64,000 bases of DNA from Atrina japonica (Eukaryota; Mollusca; Bivalvia; Pterioida; Pinnidae). A program made the translations under genes and the position numbers. The stretch lies in contig BROG01000554.1 of the NCBI GenBank assembly GCA_030159075.1, positions 5,001 through 69,000 on the forward strand, in the 5' to 3' direction. The notes under the pieces are model-generated. The model was not told where the DNA came from. It saw only the letters and a list, made by a program, of their open reading frames with translations, and searched no databases. Position 1 is the first letter of the stretch; every line of letters begins with the position of its first letter. Shown here one piece after another: positions 34,870 to 47,700 of this stretch.

Positions 34870-37760
34870 GAATCATAGTCTTTGTCTTACAACATGAATC
34901 TTTTTCCTAACATGAACGTAACTTCCCAGGTCCGCCCCTTTCTGACAGATTCCGCACCAGCACACGATCCCTGAGTTAAATAACTGCCCTTGAGAATCCG
35001 ATTTATCCATCGGAGCAACTTCCAGTTCAAATATGACATCTATTGGAAGTCTGAGAGAATAACCAAAAATTATATAAAACGGGCATGATCCCGTTGCCTT
35101 ACTTTGTGTATAGTTATAGGCATTCAATCACATGATTCAAGTGTTTTCCAATCTGTTTCCTGTTTAGATGTAAGTGTCCTTAACATGTTAAGTATCATTC
35201 TGCTTAAGCGTTCACGTATTTATTATTCTCAGCTGGATGGTGGGGTGTAGCTTCTAAGTGGAATATGTAATTTTTGGAACACCTCATTCTCGAACTCTGC
35301 TCCTTGGCCATGTTAGATTCGAAATGGGAATCCAAAACGTGAGCCAGAGGTAATCTACTGGATTAGCTTTTCTGCTACTGTTTTCGCTGACTTATTGTGG
35401 ATGGCATACGCCTGAGTAAATCTTTGGAAGTAATCCACAATCACCAAAATATACTCGTAATCGCCCTCGGCAAGTTTTAGCTGTAGAAAGTTAATTGAAA
35501 TTAGTTCAAACGGGCAATTTGTATGTACAGGTTTTAATTCTGCTTCTTGTCCTTCAAGAATTTGCAAACATTGCTGAGAATAACAACAAACACAATTTAC
35601 CAATAAAGTGCTTTGTCTCCCTTTCCATACCCGGCCAATGAAACCTTTCTCTTTCAACTCCAAGATGTCCCATTTTTTCACGAAGTTCGCGATAAATTGT
35701 GTTTGTACTTTTGTTGTGAAAAATGTTGCTTAACTAGTCTGCCTCCATGCTATTTACATATGTAACAAAGTGTTTGGTCTGAAGTGTTGGGTTTGTCTTC
35801 TGTACATGTATCTATCGCCTGGTCATTCTAACTTTCCTTGCTACCAGAGATCATCTTCCATCTAGTCATTTCTTAGTTTCCGTATCAATGACAAATACTC
35901 ATGGCATTAAATTATTGTCTTTAAATTTTCGTCTACTTCAAGACTTTGTCTTATTGCATATAATCTTGAGGTTGTGAATGCGAAGGTTTAGGGGTTATTA
36001 TCCGTAAATATGTCAAAATATGGAGTATAGTATTTTAGACCCCGAAACGTTTCTATTACACCATTTAAGGGCAACAGATTCTAGCCTCCTCTTCTCTGTT
36101 GGTATCAATGACCTTAAACCATAAGCAATAACAATAAGCCGTCCACCTCAACCCTTATGCTGCTTGTACATGACTGCGCCTAACCCATCTAATGATGCAT
36201 CACAGTGCATTACAAAAAGAGTTTGGAAAGGCCATGTGTTCTTTGGTTAAACACGACGCATTAGATGTTTACGCGTCCAACCAATGTTTTTACTAGAAGT
36301 CTTCTGTCCATTTTCCGGTGCTGTTCCCTTGACCTTATCACCCTTGTGCTTCACCTCAATTGGTTCACCTAGGTGTAATAAAATTGTTTTGCACGTCTGC
36401 TAAAGTCAGGAACATACTTTCCATTGTCCAAGTATGTGACGCAGTTCTCCAACTGTCTTGAGTTGGGGAATTGTAGCATTTATGCCTGAAACGGCCTGGA
36501 TATCGTCAGGGTCTATGCGACAACCTTCTGAAGAAATTAATTTACCGAAAAAAAATTTACCTCTCATTAGAACACATGACATTTTGCTGCCTTCAATTTG
36601 ACTCACCCCCCCCAGTTGTCGCATCACACATCTCAAGTTCCTTAAATAACTCATAATCCTTACCAATACACCGTCCAGGTATAGTATACATATTTCATCT
36701 TACAGGTATAACAAGCTCTTTTTCCTTGGAATAAAATGCACCGGGTGCACCAGTCAATCCAAATGGATGCTTAGAAATTCGTACAGTCCCCATGGAGAAA
36801 TGAATGATGTTCAGGAAATGGATTCTGCACTTGTGCATCCCTGATAAGCTTTATCTTGGTCTAATATAGAGAACCAAGATTAACTCCATAAGCTATTCAA
36901 GGCATCTTGGATTTTAAGAACATTCTTCCTACTTGGGACCGTCTCCCGTGGTTTACTGTTCTATAATCAATACATAGCCTCAGGCTCATATCTTATTTTC
37001 GAATACAAACGAGGACTAGAAAATGGAGAAGAAGATTTTCTAATCCAGTTCCTCGTCACTCTGGTATTGATTCAGTAGGATATGACCTTCCATACTTATA
37101 TAATCTTTACGTAGTCCAGGTAATATTACATGTTTGAACTGAGTCTCAACTAGTGACGATGCGTATAAAACTTTACTGTCTTTCTACATGAACAATATTT
37201 TTTATTCCGAGTTCTAAGCCCCTATATACATGTAAGAATTCTTGAGTTGGCTCGCATGCAATTGACCTAGTGTACATAATTTTATATAGGTCTGTCGATG
37301 TAGGCGTACTTTCATTGCAAAATGAACGTCAGATTCTTTGCATCGTATTAAGGCTAAAATCACTCTTCCTTCCATGTAACCTTTGATGTACATGTAGGCG
37401 GAATAGCTATTACAGTGCTTGCAATGTCAGCCTCCTTATATCCCTCGTTTAAACAGGTTTATAATTATCGTAACAGATTAATACCATAACTTTGCATTAG
37501 CTTATCCCGTGACGTTTGATTCTACTTTGTTTTTAAATGCATCAAGGTCCTAGATTAGGACAACAAATCCCCCGTCTTCATGTTTCTCACATTCATCGAT
37601 TTTCTCATCAAGAAATATCAACACTTCATCCCGGTTATTTAATGTATCTTTCTTCCCAAGTGTAAGCGTCGTCATTGGTTGAAGCTCTTTATTATCTGCT
37701 CTGTACATCGAATCCTAATAGAGGTCACCATTTTCATTTTTTCTGCATAATTCGTGACAT
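34870..37760 (-). pseudogene. Decayed Ty3/Gypsy-type retrotransposon pol region
   Basis: Minus strand, in pol order from right to left. RT fragment: a PFGLTGAPGAF-like box at about 36720-36770, then a YLDG box at about 36670-36690 where active elements have Y-x-D-D. RNase H lead-in with GCRIDPDDIQAVS and GELRHILG at 36406-36540. Integrase core (EYILVIVDYFQRFTQAYAIH) at 35355-35500 with a ...HHPAENN-like segment near 35230. Integrase C-terminal part (KATGSCPFYIIFGYSLRLPI) at 35030-35100. Many stops and frameshifts. No LTRs, primer-binding site or gag were identified. An inactive, old insertion. Confidence 0.82.
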
Positions 37761-38161
37761 CCAGTGATAATTGACAACGATCCCAGATGATCCCAAATGT
37801 AACTACTGCAAAGACATGTGGCTGTGTATGAAGAACAACAGAAACAAACAAATATAAAACACGCGAACCACAAAAACAGAAACAACTAAAGGTGACATAC
37901 TATTACTATTAATGGTAATGGTAAATTTTGCAAACTATTGTTATAACATATAAATTGTAGTAAAACCAAAGCTAAAACATATATGGAATCTAACCACAAT
38001 GGAATATGTAGGATCAGATCATTGATTAAATGACCAATAACCAGCGGACTGTTACATAATATAGAAGTATCAATTATCTAGTGAAAATGAAACTAATTTG
38101 TGTGGGGTCGGTATACGACATACGTCATTATACATTGACTAGCACGGGACTTGAAAACTGG
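37761..38161. other. Intergenic between retroelement relic and HPSE
   Basis: AT-rich, no feature identified. Confidence 0.5.
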
Positions 38162-38605
38162 TGTGACGAATTACCGAAATAACCGAAAATCAGTAATTCG
38201 TCACTAAGTATGTTTTGGTTACTTCAGTAATGTTTAAACCAGGCATTTGTGTTTAAAACACAGACATTCTATGGAAGAAATGACTTTGTGAGATAATTAA
38301 ACTGCTATATATCTGTATTGGTTCAACTTGTGTGAAGATAAACTCCATTTCGGTACGTACTTCATTATCGGCAGAATAACAGTCACAGAGATGATAATGT
38401 GGTCAATAAAATTAAAGATATGAACACCTACCTCTCAACAGACATCAGTGTAACTCAATAATAATCCAAAATATACAAACACAAATAAATTTCAGCTGCA
38501 AAACACTTTATTTCAGCTGGAATATACTTCGTTTCGGTTTGGAAAAACTTCGTTTCGGTTTGGAATATGTCGTCTCTGTTCGTTTCGGTAATTCGTCGTA
38601 CCCTG
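38162..38605. mobile_element. ~440-bp inverted-repeat element upstream of HPSE
   Basis: Left end tgacgaattaccgaaataac and right end (complement tacgacgaattaccgaaacg) are inverted. Inner ends carry extra attaccgaa and tcgtttcggt words. The right edge lies about 20 bp before the HPSE start codon. Confidence 0.7.
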
Positions 38606-38624
38606 AACGAACAGTGGCATCACA

Positions 38625-38791
38625 ATGCAGCGATTTTTTCTTCTCGTTTTGTGTTGTTTATTAGTGAAGTCGCATGTTACATATATAGAAATTGATGTCT
38701 TTAATGTATTATCAGAGACAAGTGATAGATACATTGGTGTAACTGTTGACAGTGGTCTCATTAGAGCAAACTGGCACTACTTCAATTTCAG
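38625..38791 (+). CDS. HPSE: HPSE exon 1, signal peptide and N-terminal strand (residues 1-56)
   Basis: Start ATG in context cacaATGC. Encodes a hydrophobic signal peptide, then [20 protein letters not shown] and TVDSGL, matching the N-terminus of the 8-kDa subunit. Donor gtaaat, exit phase 2. No better upstream start was seen before the mobile element edge. Confidence 0.88.
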
Positions 38792-41700
38792 GTAAATGTC
38801 ATGGGTATTAACGGTAGCACTTAAATACGCCTGCCGGTAGAAAGTACGCCTGCAGAAGAAATGTATACGCCTGCCATTATTATATTGCATATAATGAATA
38901 AATATTGATATATTATGGTAAAGATCTTTATTAAAAATGTATTTTTAATATTTTATTTCATTTTTTTATCAAATTTGGTATTTATTGACATACAAAGGTT
39001 GGGGCGTATCTACGTCATATCGTGGATTTGTAACCATACGCCTGTCATTATTATAGTACATTTTGTGAATAAATTTTGATATATTCTAGTAATTTTGAAA
39101 TAAAATTAAAGAAATTACATTTAATATAGATAACTTTACTAGAATATATCAAAATTTATTCACAAAATGTACTATAATAATGACAGGCGTATTTTGATAT
39201 ATTCTAGTAAAGTTATCTATATTAAATGTAATTTCTTTAATTTTATTTCAAAATTACTAGAATATATCAAAATTTATTCACAAAATGTACTATAATAATG
39301 ACAGGCGTTATGGTTTCCACGATATGACGTAGATACGCCCCAACCTTTGTATGTCAATAAATACCAAATTTGATAAAAAAATGAAATAAAATATTAAAAA
39401 TACATTTTTAATAAAGATCTTTACCATAATATATCAATATTTATTCATTATATGCAATATAATAATGGCAGGCGTATACATTTCTTCTGCAGGCGTACTT
39501 TCTACCAGCAGGCGTATTTAAGTGTAACCCGGTATTAACGTCGGGTAGGGGTACATACCGAAATGTACATGTAATACCGTAATGTACCACAAATAGGTCG
39601 AAATAGAGTGTAAAACTACTAAAATACATCTTATATACCTGTATTAATATCAAAATATTAGAGTATAATAGCGATCTAGGATTCCGTCCTGTCCGAACAC
39701 GGACAACAAAATCGACTATACTTTTCAACATACGTTTACCTTACGTTGTGGTTCCGTTTTAAAAACTATTTTACTGTGACTATTTGACTGCATTTATATT
39801 ATGAACTTGAATTTACTTATTTTATGAACTTTATATCATATTGTGTGAGAGAGCCGTCATATTAATTGAGCAAGAGGGTGAATGTTTTTTTTTCTTTCAT
39901 TTTTCTCCAACTTGTGCTAGCTAACAGAATTTCTAATCTTTACAGGTCTAGACATATCACATTTTATTAAAAAAAAATCGAAACTTAATTGAATGGGAAT
40001 TTAGAAAATTATTCTGAATGTGCGTAAATTATAAATCAAACATAGCTGTTAGCAACACAACAAAGCGCTCTGCGATTTTTTTTGACAAGAGTTACTGAAC
40101 TTGAATTACGGTGTGAAAATACAGTGTGCTTCAAAATTTTTTTTTTTCTTTTCAAAAATTCACTTACTAACAATCATCATTAACTAATATTCGAAACTAT
40201 CCAGTACGATAAATACAAATTGAAAATTAATTAGCTAGATAGTACAATTTTAAAAAAGTATATTATACTATTAATGCTTAGTTCTATTTTAGAGAAGCTG
40301 AATTGATATCAGGGGTCTTTGTTCGGCGATCACTTCCATGTTATTTACAATCAGTACCACATATAAAAAAAATCTTCAAAGCAGAGTGGAATGATATTTT
40401 ATAGATATACATCTAGTTAGATCTGTGCACATAATAACTACTTTGAGATAGCAAAAAAATCGCTGGTTAAGCTATGTCCACAACTTTGCTAACTGAGATT
40501 TTACCCGACCTTCTGCACTGTGTAGGTTGAGACTAGGCCATTGGTTCAAGACAGCTTAATAATAAAAAAAGAAAAGAAAAGAATGAAATCAAAACTTTAG
40601 AGCAGTTATTTACTTCCAAATATCAACTACATTTCACTGAAAATGAATAAAAATTATAGGTTGAATATCCCGGGTCGAAAAGGAATTAGGTCGAAAAGAC
40701 CCACATTCGTGTGACAGACACAGAAGGGAGTAACGGGACCAAATTCGTCTTAGGTGCGCTCAATTACAACAAACCATCATAGAGACTATCACCATTATCA
40801 TATCATCTTTTTGTAATAAAAGTGTTACTTACACTATGGTATCTAAACAAGCAGTGACCCAATATGAAGGACCCAATAGAACTCTGGTTTTATTTTCACT
40901 ATTCATGCTCATGTTTGTAAAATAGCAGAACTGTCATTTTTAGAACAGGCAATTCAAATATTATAAATTTGTCGGGGTAAAATTGTAAAACAATCAAATT
41001 TGATATAGAGGTTAAAGATATAAATTTACGATCCACTCGGAGTCAAACCACAGTAGCAGACATTAAGTTGAAAAGACAATTAATATAGCTGTAATTTACT
41101 GTATTTTTTTTAAGTAGCAGGTAAAAAGGAATTTAATAGAAATAGAAAATAGAAATTAATTCAACAGTAACTAATAAATCTATCAATATTTTGAAAGTGT
41201 GATCAAAGCAAAGAAAACTCGGGAACATCATTTGCCTCCTTTAATCAGTGGAACTTGTAATATTTACATGTATTTATCCCCTTCTGTGGTGGACTTTAGA
41301 TTTTCACTTGGTCTGTCTGTCCAGCAAATCAGTTTTCTGCACTTATTCTGTTGTGCTTGAATATGTCCTTGGTTTTTGAAAATTCACAGAGATTATCAGT
41401 TTTCTGCACCTTTTCCATTATGCTTGAATATATTGATTTGATATTTGATATATTTTTTATCATTATCGTGAAAAGTTACAGATCAAGTTTGAATTTTTCC
41501 CATTCATGTTTTTTGCAGAGTTATGGTCCTTGGTCTTTGAAAATTCACACAAATTATCAGTTTTCTGCACCTTTTTTCATCATGCTTGAAGATTTTGATT
41601 TGATATTTGGTACTTGTGTATACATGTAGCTTTACTATTTATACAAGTTACAGATCAGGATATAATTTTTGGATGATTTTTTTTCTTTATGTTCCTTGGG

Positions 41701-44700
41701 CTTTGAAAATTCACACAAATAATCAGTTTTCCACATTTTTTTCCCATCATGCCTGAAGATTTTGATTTGATATTTGGTATATAGTTTTACCAAATCAAGC
41801 TGCAGATCAAATTTGAATTTTGTTTGGTTCCAATGATTAATGATGAGTTATCACAATATGGTCCTTACACTCAGTAAATTTATACCTATAATCATTTTTT
41901 GTCATGCCTGAAGATATTGATTTGATATTTGTTGTATAAATTGATGAATGCATATATGTGTACATGTATAGTTATTTTCAATTATTGATTTTATTAAGTC
42001 ATTTTTTCACCAAGGCTCATCATACTGGATTTGATATTTGTTTTATAAATTGATGAATGCATATATGTGTACATGTATAGTTATTTTCAATTATTGATTT
42101 TATTAAGTCATTTTTTCACCAAGGCTCATCATACTGGATTTGATATTTGTTTTATAAATTGATGAATGCATATATGTGTACATGTATAGTTATTTTCAAT
42201 TATTGATTTTATTAAGTAATTTTTTCACCAAGGCTCATACTGGATGCAGATATATATAATGTACATCCAAAGTAAAGTAGTTAGAGTGTTGCATACAAGA
42301 ATTGGAATCCTACCATCATTAATTTTTTTTAGAGTTATTACCCATTAGTTGTTTTATTTGGCCTATAGGCTTACATGTACCTTACTTTGTGAAGATACAC
42401 TGTATTTACGTCCTAAGTAGATGGAGTGATAGGGTCAATTTACCACACAGTCTACATCTGAAATGTCTTTTGCTGTGCCTGGTCATTTGCATGTATCATC
42501 TTACATTTTTTTTCTCACTGTATATATTGCATTTTTAAAAATACTGAAATACATCTAAGCTTGAAGAAGAGATATTCATCACCATTGTGATGATAGTGTA
42601 TCATCACTACATGAACTACATCTTATGAGTATTTGCTGTGCAGATATAACTGCTCACCAACATATAACTGTCATGTGGAAAGCAATCATACAAATGTACA
42701 TGCACAACTGCAGTTTCTGCCTCGTATTAAATCAAGTGTTAATTATTTCAGAAAGTTTTGTGTGTTTATGATTCTTTCTTTTTTCAGTTCACCAAAAGTT
42801 CAAACTTTAGCAAAAGCATTGTCCCCAAGTTATGTGAGGGTTGGCGGTACAGATGCTGACTTCTTGCTGTTTGATCCGACATCATATCAAATCAGCAAAC
42901 CAAAGGATTTTGACTACATTCATCAGAGAAATAAGAGAGATGTAGGTTTTGATAATCTGGAGAAGAAATTTGTCAATTTTACAATGACAGGTATGTACAA
43001 ATCTGCAAGGCCCACCAAAGTTTCAGCTTCAAGGGGAGAAGTCTCTATTCATTCTGACAAAACCAGGGAGAAGTTATACCAGTCATGTCTTGTAAGACCA
43101 CATTCTGAAAACCATATAGTTATCCTTTATAAACCTCTTTTGAGAGACCACCTGTGTTGTATGACCACATTCTGAAAACCACTTGTATAAGTTAAAATAT
43201 CCTTTCAATAAAGCCTCTTCTGAGAGACCACCCATATTTTAGCTTATAAGACCACTTTTCAGAGGCAGAAGAGGTACTGGTCTTTAAGACAGGTTCCATT
43301 CTACTAAGATTTGTTTTGAATTATCTACTCTCATGTGCTATATAAAAGAATATGGCGGAATAAAAGTACAGGTTAGAAAGTATTGAAAAAAATAATAAAA
43401 GAACAGGGCAGAATAAAAGTACAGGGCTGGAAATTCCATTCTGTCTTAGAAAATTTCTTTTTATCTTACTGTATCTTTTTATATAACATTGAAAAGGATC
43501 CACCGGGAGGCTCAATGTTAATATAAACTGCAGAAAAACATATATACCATGGATTGTTCATTTTGTCTACAAAAAATAATATTTCATTTATTTCCAATGC
43601 TTTCAACTAAAATAAAGCTACCTACATGTATCAATAGAAAGCGGACATCCTGAGCTCTCGCTGCCACCAAAGGCTTTAAAACACCAAATTATCACCAGTT
43701 TTGAGGTTTCGTCGAGCTATTTTCAGATTGATTAAAAACTGGCATTTCCCCGTTCTGTCGTGCCATAGGCCTACATCCAGCAGTAAGGTTTTTAATAACC
43801 ATACAGACCCAAATAAGCATAGTAGGAGATGGATTTTTTTCAGAAAAAAATAAATGTACATGTACGTTTATTTGGCACACGAGAGTAAAGGCTGAATTTT
43901 TAAATGTTTTGACCTCAGGTATGTGTGTACTGGTCTACCAATAAAAATACGACTTACATGTGCGTGATATTGAGAGAGAATCAAAAGATAAAGAGATATA
44001 ACTCATTTTTGTAACGAAAAGATCCACAGAATTCATTTGGAGCATATTTGGTGATTCATTCCTATGCATTGTTATGAAAGAAATTTTCTACTTACATTTG
44101 ACCGCATAGCAATTTTCGTAAGGTCTGCCATACAACATATGAGAAAACAGGAGCGTTGAGAGATTGATTATTTTAGATTGATATTTTACAGGCTTAACTC
44201 GTTGACCTCTGAAAAACGTTGGACTTTGCTGTAACACAGTGACTTAGACCAGGCCCCGAAGTCACCAAATGTACTCAATACTCAAGCTCAACTTTTATTT
44301 CATTATTTTGACTATAAAATTGTTAATAAAACTTTTGGATTTTAGTGATTAGGAAACATATTATGATTTTTAATCCTTTACATATAAATTTTTGTGTCAC
44401 AATTATGATTTTCATGTAAAAACTGAATAAATATGTTGAGTATGGTACTCAAGATATGAGTACGTACACTACATTTTAAAAATATTTCTCAAGTTTTCGT
44501 CAAATGAGCAATAACTTCCACCATTATTTACAATTGTATGCCATCAATATACAAACATGTCCAGTTACAGAATAAACTTTGCATGTTTTTACCTTAAAAT
44601 TGTGAAAAGTAAGTTGAGCTTGAGTATTGAATAAATTTGGTGACTTTGGACCCAGTCCAAATATGTCTTTAGGGATGAATGAGTCAACAACTGCAAAAAA

Positions 44701-47700
44701 TGTACATACACTTTCTTCATCATTCCTTAAGATGGTGTTGTTTTGTCTTACAGCTGAAGTATGGGATGAGATGAACAACTTTTTCAAAACAGTAGGTTGG
44801 GACCTCATCTTTGACCTAAACGCACTGGTCAGGACTGACAATATATGGAATTCAAACAATGCTGAAGTATTGATGAAATATACACTCAAAAAGGGGTACA
44901 AAATGGCAGGATGGGAACTTGGAAACGGTAATACAGATCTACATGTACATGTATATATATATTGTATTGTAACTTATTTCCTTCACTGGACTTGCAATTG
45001 CTATGCATGTAATGTATATGATGCTTAATGAATATTCATTGTAAAATATATGTAGTACTTAACATTTGATAAATGATTTAGTGTGTGTCTATGTGTATGT
45101 TTATGAAGTCACCTTAGCCAAAGCCTCATGGTGACCTTTTGTGAGAGTTCATTGTCTGTCATCATCCATCGTGTGTTTTTTAACTGTTACACATTTCCGA
45201 CTTCTTCTCAAGAACCAGTGGGCCAATTTAAACCAAACTTAATTTGCATGAATTATCCCATATGTGAAGCTGTATAATGTAAAACTGTTTGAAAATGAAA
45301 GGGGCTAGAACCCCTAGGGTCCCAAAAGAACCAAAACTTTGTACATCTCTAAAACTCTTGTCATGAACCAATGATCAGACTTTCTAATTCTGTATGCAAA
45401 TAAAAACAGAATCTGTTGATAAATGAGGCACTAGATTTTTTGTAAACTTTGACACATTTTCAACCTCTTCTGAAACACCAATTGTTCAATTCTTACAAAA
45501 CTTGGCAGGAACTAACCCTGGCAATGGGAAGCTACATATGGTTTGCAAATAAAAAGCAACTAGGAGTCTAGGACCCATTAGAGCTGAAAAAGGCCAAAAC
45601 GTGGTACATCTTTAAAAAAAAAAATTCTTCTCATAAGCCATGATCATTATATTTTCACTATGATGACCATTAAAGCCCATTGGGGCCCCCTGTGTGTGTG
45701 GTTGTGTGCATTGTGCATTAATACTTTATATAGTGTACATGTATGGTCAGTGGTCAACAAGCATGAAAATCTCAACTTGTTCTGCAGGACATGTAGTACT
45801 GAAATCTATTTGTCCAAATGCAAAAGTGACTTGTCCAAAAACCAAGTGTAAAATTTAAAGATGTTATTTGTAAAATTCTTATTGAATTAATTCTATTTTC
45901 AACAGTTTCACTTGTCCTTCTGGACACGTGAGAAGTAACTTCCACTTGTCCCACTGCAAAATGGACTTGTCCTGCACAACCTGAATAACCTGATTGTTGA
46001 GCCCTGATGGTACAAGCCATCAGACTAAACATTGCATACATGATTGTATACATGTACACACAACTGCAATGTGAAAGCTAGAAATTTGGAGCAGTAAGGT
46101 TTTCTCAGGGAAAAAAGGACACTTCACATTCATCATTACATCTGAAAAGGGGGTTGGATACTTTATTTGTAAAACAAGTAGAGGCACTTGTTAAAGTAGA
46201 AGACTGGCAGAATTTAAAATTAGGCAGACCAAGAAGCGCTGCTACAATATTCTAACAGCATGCATATATGTACAATGAATATACAACCTGATGTCAGACT
46301 AAACAGCATGTTTGTATATATACAGACTGGTATCAGATTAAAATATTCTGACACCCTGTGAAATCCGACCTTTTTATATAAAGTGGAACCTGTCATGAAA
46401 GACCACCTGTCTTTTGAGACCACATTCTGAGAATCACTAGGTTAAATAATCTTTTGAATAAAATCTCTTTGGAGAGAACACCTGTTGTGTGACATCATAC
46501 TTCAGAGTCATTTAAATGAGTGAGACCATATGTCAATGGGATGGTCTCTCAAGACATGTTCCACTGTTGTCCAAATGGTTTCCAAATTAGACAGGTTTCA
46601 CTGTACCATAAATTGGGATATTTTGGCATCACTAACATTTATCTACTTTGGTAAAAAAATGAAGGGTTATATTTTGGTCAGTTAAATTTTGGCCATATAT
46701 GTTTATATCATGTTTAAATTTGGCCTACCATCAGATCTCGGTCTTGTCATGTCAAACATTCAAGGTATTTGAGATATCTAAATATTAAAACAGTTGTACT
46801 GTTAGAATTGATGCATCACATGGTACTTAATGAATGTTAACATCCACATTGTGTTATTCAAAAAAAAAGACCTTGTTTGTTAATCTATAAAACACTAAAA
46901 TATTTTGAAAAATTATCGTAGAAACATTGTGTACATGTTTCGGATGGTTGAATTTTGGCCATTTCAATAGGGTGGCGTAATTGTCCAAAATTAAACAAAA
47001 GCCAGAATATCTCAATTTACGGTATATACATACAACTGTGCTAAAAATTAAAAAGAAAATCATATCATTTGACACTTTCTTTCCAGAACCAAATGCTTTT
47101 CATCATCATATCGGAGCAAATGTAACATCACAGCAACTCGCTGCTGATTTTAAGACATTGTATCAACTATTGCAGAATTTTCCTGAAATACACGGAAAAA
47201 TATTAACAGGTCCCAGCACAACACAGCTGAATAAAAAACGGACAGACAGCTATTTTTCTGGGTGTGTTTATTTCCCATCTTTTCATTGATTCACAGCTGA
47301 TGTTTTTAATGTCTCTGCATGTATTTTTTCAGAGCCTGATGAATATGGGACTATCAATTCAGGGTTTAATATTACTTGTGAAGATTTTGCAAATGATTAT
47401 AAACTCCTCAAGCAGACACTTCAAAAGCAACAATCATCTGTTCGTGGAAGTATTTTGATTGGTCCAAGTTCAATACCACTTCTGAACATGCCGGCAATAG
47501 AATTTTATGGAGGGTATGCCAGCACTTTTCTTTTGACACACTGGTGTCCCATTGTTTAATCTTGAAGTCTTTGTTATACATTTTGGTTTGTATTCTGTCA
47601 TCATGTATGTTTACATTGTACAGTTGAACCTGGCTTGTGAGACCACTGTCATAGAAGACCAAGAATCCTTTAGATAAATACCTCTTTATGAATGAGAGAA

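Noticed and set aside
47087..47513. Reading exons 4A and 4B as two consecutive constitutive exons
   Set aside because: Joining 47261 to 47333 shifts frame and gives a stop after two codons, and the protein family has only one such segment.
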